A stretch of 64,000 bases of DNA from Brachionus plicatilis (taxonomy: Eukaryota; Rotifera; Eurotatoria; Ploima; Brachionidae), in NCBI GenBank assembly GCA_010279815.1, contig QEOQ01000014.1, positions 1 through 64,000 on the forward strand. The letters run 5' to 3'. The position numbers were made by a program, and so were the translations under genes. The first letter of the stretch is position 1. Each line of letters opens with the position of its first letter. A model generated the notes under the pieces. That model was not told the origin of the DNA, searched no databases, and saw only the letters and a list, made by a program, of their open reading frames with translations. Positions 35,540 to 46,677 of the stretch are shown here, one piece after another.

Positions 35540-37463
35540 GGGTCCTACTAAAATATTGACCCTCATTTTTTTTTAATTTTCTGACCCCCATTTTTTTTTG
35601 CAAAGCAAAATTATTTTAAAAAGTTTTGATAAATCATTTAGTTTAAATTTTTCTCTTTTTTTTTGAAAATTAAACTAGTTTTTGTCCAAAATTTTTATTT
35701 TTTGTGAAAATTGAATTATTTAATATTTTTAAAAACCTGACTCGACCCTTAAAATACTGACACCCATTTTCCCTAAAGAGAATTTAACGAGCTTTCTAAA
35801 AATGTGCTTGGTTTTTCTCCATGAAGAAAAGTTATTGAGATATTTTGATTAAAATAAAAGACCTTAGTTATTTTGAAATCGGATTTAAAAATTTTAATAC
35901 GACAAACCATTCGATTTAGAATTCTCTAAGCTTTTGTTTTCTTAATTTAAATATTATTTTTAGCGAAAAAACTATAATTTACTTTAAAGAAACATGATCA
36001 CCTACTGACCTCCAGTTTTAATCAATCAGATAAATCAAGCGAAATTAGCAATTTATGGCTCCGGTGATTAAGAAATTGGTAATCTTTACAGAAGATTGTC
36101 AGTCTTGGTCTCTTCTTACTGACGAAAAGGAAAAAAATCTTGCCAGAAAATTTTTAAAAATGATTCCAAAACCAAATAATCAAATTAAAATAAAAAGAAA
36201 CGTAATTTACCTTTACAAAAATCAGAAAAAAGAGAAAAAAGGTTGCAATAAAAAAATAAAAAATTTCTCCGCATTTAAATTTATCATATTTTTTCGCAAT
36301 TAAAATTTTAAGACATAGCCTCAATTTTTTTTAATCAAATTAATTAAACAAAAATATCAAATATTACAATTATAAACTGAGTTTTTCTATATTATTATGA
36401 AATCATTTAAAATTCTCGAAAACTATACTTACTGGAGAAAAACCAAGCATATTTTTAGAAAGCTCGTTGAATTATCTTTAGAGAAAATGGATGTCAGTTG
36501 GGGGTCAGTCTTATATTATTGGGGGTCAGTAAGGGACGATGGCTTTTGACAAATAAAAAAAACCATAGAATAAGAAAATAAAATGAAGCATATATTTATT
36601 TATTATTTTTAAGTATATAACATTTGCAACTATAGAATAAAAAAATTTCAGTATAAATATTATTTTTTCTAAAATTACTTTAAAAATCAAAATGCCAAAA
36701 AAAAAGTTAGAATGGGATTAAGTTAAGGTATTTACCAATAATACTGAACTTGAAACATTTTTCAGGAACAATTCACATCGAAACATATCAAAAACTGACA
36801 ATTTTTAGTATATTCAGGTTATAATATTTAAGTACAAAAATTAATAAATTTTTGCCTCCCATTGGACACCGCGAGATTTTACTTAATTATATTGAAATTA
36901 AACTATTTTGCCATCACATTCACTATTATAATTAAAATTCCACGAATTTTCAAAGTCTTTAAATTTATATACTATTATATGATTTATATGATTCATTAAT
37001 CGAATATAATAGTCTTTATGAAATAATGTAATTTTTCTTCTTCAGCTTATCTAATTTAAAAATGTATTTTTAATATAGTTTTTTCTTATTTTTTTTCCCT
37101 TTCTTTTTCTAAATCATTTGTGTAAACTTTTTCATATTATACTTCTCCTTCTTGGAGGTTAATTTTCAAATAAATAAATAAATAATAGTTTTTATAATTA
37201 AAATTTTTATTCTTTTAAGGAATTCTTTAAATTAGCATTTATTATTTATTTCAATAAAACATCAATTTTTGGGGTCAAGTTTTTAAAAATATAAAATTAT
37301 TCAATTTTCACAAAAAATAAAAATTTTGGACAAAAATTTTCAAAAAAATGAGAAAAATAAAAACTAAATGATATGTTAAAACATTTAAAAATATTTTGCT
37401 TTGCAAGAAAAATTGGGGGTCAGAAAATTTTAAAAAACTGGTGGTCAGTATTTTAGAAGGAAC
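35540..37463. mobile_element. 1.9-kb DNA transposon-like element with about 220-bp terminal inverted repeats
   Basis: The left end GTCCTACTAAAATATTGACC and the inverted right end GTTCCTTCTAAAATACTGACC-like match. Within the arms CTGACCCCCATTTTTTTTTG and its inverted copy (CAAGAAAAATTGGGGGTCAG near 37,405) follow, as do GCAAAGCAAAAT, GTCCAAAATTTTTATTTTTT and complements. A second inverted pair is nested inside: GAGCTTTCTAAAAATGTGCT (35,790) against its complement at 36,440-36,480, next to repeats of GGGGGTCAGT. The interior frame at 36055-36303 is unassigned. No target duplication was established. Confidence 0.65.
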
Positions 37464-38059
37464 AATTTTATGGCCTTAATAATTTATAAAAAAATAATGA
37501 TTAAAAAAAAATCAAAAAAATGCCAAACAACTAAACTTTAAACTAGAGTTGTTTAAAAGTCCCAAAAAAAAGTCTACGTTATTAAAATAAAAGTCTAAGT
37601 CCGGACTTTTTTTTTTAACAAGTCAAATAATTCAAAAAGTCAACTACAAAAAATCTTATAAGATAAGACGACTGAAATGCAGTTTTCTGTCAAAGTTGAT
37701 ATCGATTCTTATGGAAAAGTTGATCGAACAACTACAATATAATGCTATATGCTATTTAAATAACAATATAAATAACATTTTTTCTAAATTTTATATAATT
37801 TAACTGAAGATACCAGAATGATTGATGAAAAATAAATCTGAGAATGGACAAAGTTCCACTGAATCTTAATTTCAAAACTAGAGGTTTGTTTAAAAAAGAT
37901 TTCAAAAATTGTTCAATTCTCTTTTTATCTTTAAATCTAACTAAGATTTATTTAATTATAATCTGATTTCTGATAATATCACAGGGCAAAAAAAAATTAG
38001 AAATTTTGTATCAATAATCTAAAAAAACACACAGACTTTTTATAGAAATATTTTAGTTG

Positions 38060-38630
38060 TTTTAATAATTATCTTTAAAGAATAAATAAGCATTGTGAAG
38101 TTTCGTTCAAAAAGTTCAGTTCAAAATCTTAAATTCGTATTTATTTTGAATGTAATGAAGTGATAAAATAAAAATTTAGCACATGATGTAACAAAAAATG
38201 TTACAGGACTTGCTCAAAAAAAAAAACAAAAAAAAAATTTCATTTAACCAATTATTGATTTTCCAAAAAAACTGAATGAATTTTAAGTTGGTTTTGAAAT
38301 AAAAATTTCGAAATTTAAAATTAAACACTTACAAAAATTTTAAAATATTGCGAATAAAACTTCTTTTTTTATAAAGACAAATAAATTGTCTTAAATTCGA
38401 TTGATTTTAAAAGTCGATGATTAATTAAAAGAAAACTTTCAGAATTTATTTTCAAGGCTACTTGGTGTAACAACTTTTGTTACACATTGTTACATATTTT
38501 ACAGAAGCACATTTTTTTCATTCATCGAAAAATTTCAATTAAGAACTTTTTTCTTGAACTTTTTGAACTATTTGAACAAAACTTCACAATGCTGAATAAA
38601 TACTTAAATTCTAAAATTTTAAAGAACCCC
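38060..38630. repeat. Imperfect inverted repeat downstream of PDE1
   Basis: The left arm contains GCATTGTGAAGTTTCGTTCA and GATGTAACAAAAAATGTTAC; the right arm contains TGAACAAAACTTCACAATGC and GTAACAACTTTTGTTACA in inverted order. Spacer about 200 bp. It resembles an old foldback element. No target duplication found. Confidence 0.55.
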
Positions 38631-38804
38631 TAAAGTCTTTAAAAATTATTTTGACTCGGTTATTTAAATTATTATTGATTTTACAAAATTTTCTCTTAAA
38701 AGGTTAAAATCACTTTAAAAAAATAAAAAAAACTGGGAAATTTATTTAAATAAAAAGCTTGGGGATTAATCACAAGCAAATAAAAAAAATTCGAATCTCA
38801 TTTT

Positions 38805-41800
38805 CTATGTTGTATCACCGTCCTTTTTATCTTCATTGGTAGTTTCACTTTTTTGTTCACTATTTTCTTGTTCTTTCTTCTTTTTTTCCTCTTCTTGAAA
38901 AACAATACTATTTAACAAATTAATATTGCATTAATTGAATTTACCAGATAATATTTGCCATTTCGCTTTATTTTCTGTCAAATGCTGAGCCCACGGTCTC
39001 TCAATCGGCTTCTTTTTTCTTGAAAAAATTTAATAAATTTTTGACATAAATTTTCAATTAAAAATCTAAAAATTTCAAATTTATTTACATGGACTCCGAT
39101 GTTGAACTCGAATCGTTTATATCCGATTTAGATGTTCTTGATTGTTCCTCTGACAAAATTTGATCAAATATTTTATCAATCATGTCACCCATGACATTAA
39201 GTGATGGCTCTACAATAAAATTGATAAAACCAATTTGTGATTGTGCAATAGGTGTATTATTTCTGTCGCATAAAGGCGAGAAAGGCAAGCCAAGCTCTTT
39301 TTCTTTGTCGCCCTGAGTGAAAAATTCCTCAACCAAAAGATTAGTCCATTTTTCATGCAAAGGCCAATTCTTGCTTGGATGACTAATATCAGCGCAATGA
39401 AGCACTAATGATAGTGCTTTTGGCTTATCTATTGTCTCATTTAAGCTAATCATGTTTTTAATAGTTTTCAACTGGGTAAAATGAAAAGACATGTCAGTGG
39501 CTAGAACCATTTCGATGACCAAATGCCGGAATTCTCTGAATTTAAAAATTTTAAAAAATTAAACAAAAAAAAACTTTGAAAAGCTACTTGAATTCTTCTC
39601 TGGTGAGTTCCTGGATAATATTGTAAGAATCATTGAGCATGAGCCGAAATGTGGCGCTAATATGGTAATTTTCCAATATAGCTCGGTCATTGTACACCAA
39701 AGCTATCTCAGATCTTGTTTGCATATGAAAATTGTTTGTAGTACCTGTATGTTCGTAGTCGTGGATTATTGCCGACACGAATGTGGCAAAAATTTCTATA
39801 CTTGACAACCAGCTCTTTAAAAAAAGATTGAAAATAAAAATTTTATTTAGAATGTTTATTGTTTAAACCATTAGGCCAGCGTTGTTTAGGATATGGTAAG
39901 TGGTTTGTAAAACATCGGTGGCATGTACCAAGTTATGATAAGGATTATTGTATTTTGAGTATCCAGCTTCGACCGCTTCCAGAAAATTTTGCATTACCAA
40001 ATTTTGAATTTTAAATTTAGACAATATGTTGAATTTTTGCATCAACTCAAAGCCAAGATATCTCAAGGCTTGTCCATCTGAGCACTCATTCATGGCAAAT
40101 ACTTCAAAGTTCCAGTCATTTAGAGTCTATAAAAAATTCAATTATATAATTTTTATTTTTTGTTAATATTAGACATTCAATATAAAAGCATATTTAACAT
40201 TTGCTGAAAACAAATTACCTTCAAAACTTTAGAAACTTGTGCAGGAACGTTTGATTCTAAAGAACTTGACATTCTTCTTAACATTCTGTACAAATAGTTA
40301 ATATTCAATATATACAAGCTTTTTTTTGTTTAGATATTTTTGAAAGGCAATACAACCAAAAAGAACATGCTTAAATTTTGAAACGCTGCATTTATGGCTC
40401 GATATAACTTCCGACAAAGACTTGTAAAAAAAGGCCTTCGACTCTTTAAAATTTAAAATTTTTTTTTCTAATTCAAAAAAAAAATTTCTTTTGCTAGTTT
40501 TTCAAATTTAATAAAAATCAATTAAAAAAATCACTAGATGATTAAACTTGGTGTTCAATTTTTTTGAAAATAATTAATTTTGGAGTGATTTAGAAAAAAT
40601 AGTTTCCAGACTTTTTAGATAAGATTAATTTAGCTAGCTTAAAAATAGAAAATTCAAATTTCATAATCTAGAATCTTATTTATTAAAAACACTCTTAAAT
40701 TTATCCATGTCTTTGGTTGTTGTCTATTGAAAGACTTAAAGTTAAATTAATCGAAAAACTCTTACTTTTTTATGTCAAATTAATCTTTTCTAATACAAAT
40801 TAATAGGTTTTAATTTTTTTTATTCCTCCAAGCATTATTAAATTTTCATTTAGAGCTAATTAATTCGCTTTATTTTTTAAAAATTATTTGAGAACTATTT
40901 TTCCATTAATAAACAATCAACAGAGAATACTAAGTAAATGAATTTTTAAATCAATAAATAAACGATAAAAATCCAAGAAAAGTTTTTGCTAATTTGCTTT
41001 TTTTTACAAGTCAAAGAGGCTTTCATGCGATCATAGCAAGTCTGAAAGTTTGGATACACCACATGCTTAAGTATCAATATTTATAACCTTTATTTTGGTG
41101 TCTAGATTCCAGCGTTTACAAAATCTAAAAATGTTTTTTCCCAAATAAAGTTGTTTGCTTCAAAAGTATTCTTTTTTAATTTTTAATTTAGATAGTTACC
41201 TGTCAACCATTATGCCGGCACGAATGGCTTGAGCAACACTCTTGAATTTAGGCTTATCTTCGGCTTTTTTTTTCATGTTGGACACAGAGCGAGTGAATGT
41301 CATCGAGAGCCAATTTCTCACTTCGTTGGGCACCGCATCGGGTTCCACTTCGGACAGCACGTCATCCTCGCTCATCAAACGCCTTTAAATTTAAATTTAG
41401 CAAAAATAAACAAAATTTTTAGCTTTAAGCAACAAATCCTCCAAAATTCAATTAAAAATCAAAGCTTAAATTTTCATAGGCAATTAGGCAAATAGTTTTT
41501 TTTTTTTAATTTTCCTATAACAAATTAAAATGTACAATGAAACTTGCTTTCTCTCATCAAGAAGAACATTTTCTAAAACTTGAAGAAAATATTCGACATT
41601 TTTCTTCAAGTCTTTTTTGCTGATCAGTGAAAAAAAGTCCTGACTGGACTCACCCAGTGCGTCTTTTATCTTTGCTAATCTAAAATTTAATTTTATAAAA
41701 AAAAATTTTTTCTAAAATTTTATTTATTTTTAAAACCTTGTTATGCTACATTTGATCGAGTCAATGTGGTCGACCAGCGGTAGGGTCTCAAAGTTAGATA

Positions 41801-44800
41801 AGTCCGAGTAGTTGTGCGAGCTTAGCTGGTTGTTATCATTGAGCTTCTCTTTGTTTCTGGGCGAGCCTAAAATCGGAAAGATATTAAATGGCTCGACAAA
41901 AGTTGAAATTAATTTTAAATTTGTCCAAAAGTACAAAAATTTTTTACCTATAAATTGAATTCTGATTTTTTTAACATTTATCATTTAAAATGTGATTATT
42001 GACTCAAACTATCATAACAATTAAACAATACAAATAAGTATAGATTTCTAACTCAAACTAGTAATTAAAAAGCTTTGAGACTTGGTCTAAAAAATGCACT
42101 GTTTTATTTTCTTTAGAATAGAAAACAAAAGCAAAATTAACAACAGAGAACTTTATTTTATTCGAAAAAAATCAACGCAATTTAAATTTAAAAAAATCGG
42201 ATTTTTTTCTCACTTCATGTTGCTATTGGTATGTTTATAAAATTTAGCAGAACTTATAAATGTATATTTTGTTAGTATATAAAGCTAAAACAAAGAGTGA
42301 ATGCTTGGTAACCAAAAAATGTATGCTTTTGTGACCAAATTTATATAAACATTAAACAATCATTCAAGACTTAAAGCACTCGAGTGTCATAATGCAATTA
42401 ATTATTTAATTTAAAACAAACGGCGCGACTTTTCTAAAATTTAGAAAAAATACTTGAATTTTACTGAATTCAAATCTGAGACAAAAAAATCAGGTTTATG
42501 CAATATTTGATTATATTGACTTGTCCCTGAATTGATCCAACTTCTGAATTCGAAACACTTGATTTAATTGTTATTTTAGAGTCCTCTGATTTTTATATCC
42601 GTGCAGGCTCAAAACATGAATGGTTTGACCTTATTAAAAGTATTTTTGTTGAATTTAATAGTTTTGAAATAAAATTTTTAAATGTCAGTTTTTTAAAATA
42701 AAGAAGCGAGTGTAATGTTTTTAATTCTTAAATTTTTTTGCCGAACAAATTGATGGTTATTTATTTACAGACAAATAATTTAAATAAAATAAGAAATTAA
42801 AATTTTGGTTGCTCGAAGAATTACACTGGAAGGCATAAATTTAAAGAATTAATAATTTTTTAAAATATCTATATTGTTAATCGAGCATTTTCTTAATTTA
42901 TTTTAAATTAGTTGATTGTTTTTATGACTTCATGTACCTATTATAATAGATAAATGTAAATTTTTCGTAAAAATTTGATTTTTAATTTATTAAAATATAA
43001 ATTAAGAAAAGTCAAAGCTTTTCTTCTGGAAAATTTTGATTCAAAAATATAAATGTATAAATGAAAGTATAAATTTTTAAAGAAATTTTTTTCCAATTTC
43101 TTGGTGTAATCAAAATTTATTATAAATTCATTAAAATATATCTTTTAAGAGAACAAATAATTCAGGATTTTTACAAATGAATTGTAGTTATTATGAAAAA
43201 TAAAAGAAGGAAATTGAATGAAGGAATATCCAAAGTTGGTCAAAAGTCAAAGATTAATTTGAAAGTCTACAAAAGTCAAAGTCTAATCTGCCTTTTACTT
43301 GAAATACTTTTTTTTTAAATTTTTTTATTAACATTTTGAGATTTTTTCAAACTATTTTTAACTAGCAATGGGTCCGAGAAACCAAATATATTAAGTGTCT
43401 TGCTCATTAATTTTTTGACTTAATAAAAAAATAAAAAGTCTAAGTCCGAATCTGAACAATGAGCGAAGATGAATTAATTAGAAAAAAAAACTAAAAAAAA
43501 ATATGTAAAAAAGTAACTATCTTAGTTTCTGAGATATTAATTTAAAAAATCAGTTTTTTCCAATACTTTATAATAATCTAGAAATGAAGCTAATTCAAAA
43601 GGTAACCATTTAAAAGAAAACAAACTTGTTTAAAAGATTAAAATTTTGCTTTAATATTTTTTACCGAAAGAAACAAGTAGAAGTATTGAATAACTAGCAG
43701 ACTGTCAGTTCAGAAGCTTCATCTTAAACCATTAAATATTAATTTTTTAGTTTTTTTCTATTTTGAATTTAAAATATAACTGGGTAATTTAAGTAGTAAA
43801 AGTAATTTCTTTAAAATTGGATTTAAATGTCTTGAACGGTTCAATAATTTTGCAATCAAAAACAAGCGTCCAAATTTTTCAATTTTGAATAAAATAGAAA
43901 AAAACTAAATAAAGAAAATGTAAATTTCAGAAAAAAAAAAGATGAAAATATTTTTTTCTAAATGCCAAAAATTTATTTTTTTAAAAATGTCGACTTAATC
44001 ATTTAATAAAGTACCTAAATCTGTTTAAAAATTTGCGTTTAAATTTTTATTCATTTATATTATGTAAAATGCGGGAATAAATCTAAAAAAATTTTTTTTG
44101 TAATTCACAATGCCTAAAATTAAATTATAAAAAAAAACAGAAAAAACTGTAAAAAAATTGAATAACATTTTTTCTTAATGTTAAAACTTAATTCTGTAAA
44201 TGCAGCTTGGTGCAACATTCAAAGTTGCATCAAATATCAAGGTATGCTAAAGTTGCAGAGTTTAGCAGAAATTAAATTTCAATATAATCGAGTGAAGAAG
44301 GGCATTTTGCACAGCTTTGCACATCATTAGCAGACTTTTACAGTTGATGCAAATTTGAATATTGCACCATTCTGCATCTGCATAAAAAAATTTAAATAAA
44401 CTAACTAATGTAAAATTTTTTAAGGACCTCTGATACGAAAGTTTCGAAGGCTCGATTTTTACATTATTTCAATTTTTTCGATTATTTTATAGGCATAAAC
44501 TAAGGGCACATGAAGGAAATTAGTAAGAGGCCAAAGTTAGGCAGTTTTAGAAAGTTTTATACATGTCAAATATCAATAAATACTATATTAATATAATGTA
44601 ACAAAGTTTTAAAAGTTCTGGACATACAGATGATTTTATTTTTTGAATGATCTGACATGATCATTAGAATTCACAATTTTTTTAGTAAATTAACTCGGGA
44701 TAATTTAAAATTACGCTAATTTAAGTAAAAAAAGAAAAATTTTAAAAAATCAGAAAAGAATTTTCGTAAAAGAATTTTTTCCAAAAAAATTATGAGTCAA

Positions 44801-46677
44801 GATTTTATTTGATAACGATCTAAGATTTTTAAACTTGTAACAAATTGTGAGATATACTAAAATTTAAAAAAAAAATCAGAGTTTAACATTTGGGATGGAA
44901 CATCTTTAAAAAAGTTCAATGGTAAAATTATTCACCAAATATTTTACAATATAATTTTGAATCCATTTTGCTTAGAATTTTTTTATACTTAGCTATTTCA
45001 AGACCAATTTTGTTAATATTTAAAATTTTAAAAAGAAGAATAACAAATTTAAATATTTTAAAATTTTTACTGCAAAATCTGAACCACTTTTAAAAAGGTT
45101 TTCAAAAACAAATTGAACAAAAATTCTTCATTTTTGAATAAATTAAAATTAAAGTTAATAAAAAATATTAGAAAAAATACTGCAATATAGTACAACATAC
45201 TTTGTTGCATCTTTTTTAACTAAAATGAAATTTTTATTTTCTTTATTTTTTAAGAAATCAAATCAATAATCTATTTGAATCTTATTGATTCGTTTTTTTT
45301 GTCATTTCTTGCATGAGAAATAATATTCTAGGTAAAAAAGGTGCAACAAAGTATGTTGCACTATATTGCAGTATTTTTTCTAATATTTTTTATTAACTTT
45401 AATTTTAATTTATTAAAAAATGAAGAATTTTTGTTCAATTTGTTTTTGAAATTCACAATACCTTTTAAAAAAAAATTATTATTTAAAATCACAGTTGCTT
45501 CTCATTATTGCCCATTGTGTCTTTTAGAAACTTTTTAAAAAAAAGATAATTTAATTTTTTAAATTTGGATTTAAATTCACTTTTTCGAAGTGTACCAAAA
45601 ATTTTTCATTGGTTTTGTTTTAATTTAATTAATTTTAAAATAAAAAGATTCCGGTCTACTTTATATTCCATTTAGATATTAGACCGTGTATTTATTTCAA
45701 ATGTTTATAAATAAGAAGATAAAATTATAATAATAATAATAATATTAATAAAATGAAAGCTTTAATGTGCTTTTATTGAAAAAATTATTAAGTAGATAAG
45801 TGCCTAAAGAGTGCATTTATTGAAATTAAAAATGCCATCTCTTTATAGTAACAACAATATAACTATAAAAATCCAGATATAAATCAATTATTCAATACAA
45901 TTAATTTCATTTATTAAATTACTTTTCTTATTAAAATTTTGTCATTGCCAAAATTGGAGTAAATCGAAATAGAAATTAAATAAAAATAATAAATCAACTA
46001 TTGTATCTATTTATTTTCTTTTTTCGTTTTCTTTCAAACGTTTAGTTTTAATTCTTCGTTTTTGTACCAATTTATACTTAATTAAAAAAAAATTATTTTA
46101 CTTTAAGTTAAGAGATTTTTTTTTAGTTTATTCTAAAAAAGAATTCAAAAAAAAAAATCTTTGATCAAATTTTCCCAAAAATAGTCAATATTCTGTATTT
46201 ATGGGCCTTTTTAAAGTAATGTAAATCATCGTAAAATTTGCGAATAATTACATTATTTTTCGTAAATTATGGCTAATTACGTTAATTTGTGTATAATCCT
46301 CATTGAAAATCACCAAAGTATGCATAATTATAGATCTAAAATATTGTGTTCATGAATTTTTGTCAACAAAGTCAAACTTAAAATCAAAATTAATTTTTTT
46401 GCGTGATTAAAGCTAGCAGCATTTTTAGATTGAAAAGAATGATTATTCCTATTGAATTTATCTTTTAATAAAATCTTTGACTTAATTTAATTTTTGAAAA
46501 TAAAAAAGTAATCGATATTAGTCATCAAATATTTTAGTTTGAGTCAATTTAATAAGAACAAAGCAAAAAAACATCCTTAGAATTTCTTAAAATTTCACTT
46601 CATCGTAACAACTTACCTGAAATTCCGCCATATTGATTCAGAGAGGAGAATGACGAAGTGGAATCATCTGTGACCAT
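38805..46677 (-). CDS. PDE1: Calcium/calmodulin-type cyclic nucleotide phosphodiesterase (PDE1 family)
   Basis: Ten coding exons on the minus strand: 46677-46617, 41866-41737, 41679-41548, 41382-41200, 40285-40219, 40126-39869, 39814-39588, 39535-39089, 39018-38945, 38893-38805. They sum to 1,668 nt (555 aa), close to the usual PDE1 length. It hydrolyses cAMP/cGMP. Visible: N-terminal regulatory region (DLKKNVEYFLQVLENVLLDE and AVPNEVRNWLSMTFTRS, the calmodulin-binding/autoinhibitory part of PDE1); the catalytic signature HNLVHATDV; the metal-binding HD in HDYEHTGTTN; the further ligand in HCADISHP; ELGLPFSPLCDR; and the purine-binding glutamine in AQSQIGFINFIVEP. The C-terminus is a Lys/Glu-rich tail after a WAQHLTENKAKWQ block, as in other PDE1. 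Sequence details (NYHISATFRLM, SQIGFINF) favour PDE1 over PDE4. One intron uses a GC donor. Intron 1 is 4.75 kb. Confidence 0.92.
41548..41679 (-). other. PDE1 exon 3 with non-canonical GC splice donor
   Basis: The exon encodes the first part of the regulatory domain (LAKIKDALGESSQDFF to LLDERK). The frame joins exon 4 (RLMSEDDVLSEVEPDA) only if the donor is GAGAGAAA|GCAAGT; the nearby GT in CAA|GTTTC gives the wrong frame. GCAAGT is the classical GC-AG donor context, and the join reproduces the DE-x-R-R-L-L stretch of PDE1 proteins. Confidence 0.75.
44195..44390. repeat. Imperfect foldback with GTTGCA/TGCAGA motifs
   Basis: The left half reads AAATGCAGCTTGGTGCAACA then AGTTGCATC; the right half reads GATGCAAATTTGAATATTGC, CACCATTCTGCATCTGCAT, approximately inverted. 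Inner pairs TTGCAGAGTTTAGCAGA and TTTGCACAGCTTTGCAC are related. It resembles the TGCAGAG foldbacks at 17.4 and 27.2 kb. Confidence 0.5.
45089..45475. repeat. Near-perfect foldback, arms about 130 bp, in PDE1 intron 1
   Basis: The left arm (45,089-45,220) runs from TTTAAAAAGGTTTTCAAAAA through ACTGCAATATAGTACAACAT to ACTTTGTTGCA. The right arm (45,333-45,475) is its inverted copy: TGCAACAAAGTATGTTGCAC, TATATTGCAGTATTTTTTCT and onwards to TTTTGAA...CCTTTTAAAA. The loop is about 110 bp. No target duplication is obvious. A transcript through the intron could form a long hairpin. Confidence 0.75.

Larger units (their letters stand above)
35449..38804. other. Intergenic region between convergent lectin-type gene and PDE1 gene
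   Basis: The two flanking genes point at each other. AATAAA-type signals occur shortly after 35,448. Most of the interval is the 1.9-kb long-TIR element (35,540-37,463). After it there is A/T-rich DNA and a further inverted repeat at 38,060-38,630. The 82-codon plus-strand open frame at 36055-36303 is lysine/asparagine-rich with no recognised domain and lies inside the element; I do not call it a host gene. Confidence 0.55.
41867..46616. other. 4.75-kb intron 1 of PDE1 (proximal isoform)
   Basis: A/T-rich with no coding similarity. It contains two foldbacks (44,195-44,385 and 45,089-45,475, listed separately), TTACGTAA-rich motifs near 46,210-46,310 like those in the Tc1-type ends, and a short AATAAT microsatellite at 45,730-45,750. 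The 65-codon plus-strand frame at 45341-45538 is inside the foldback arm and is not a gene. Confidence 0.5.

Noticed and set aside
36055..36303. 82-codon plus-strand frame, Lys/Asn-rich
   Set aside because: Inside the long-TIR element, composition-driven, no motif; could be element-encoded but cannot be supported as a gene.
39089..39535. Assignment of the phosphodiesterase to PDE4
   Set aside because: The N-terminal EVRNWL...TFT region, KALSLVLHCADISHP and AQSQIGFINFIVEP with the PDE1-type Lys/Glu tail fit PDE1; no UCR1/UCR2 modules of PDE4 are present.
45341..45538. 65-codon plus-strand frame
   Set aside because: Falls in one arm of the 45.1-45.5 kb foldback; low-complexity hydrophobic product from A/T-rich DNA.
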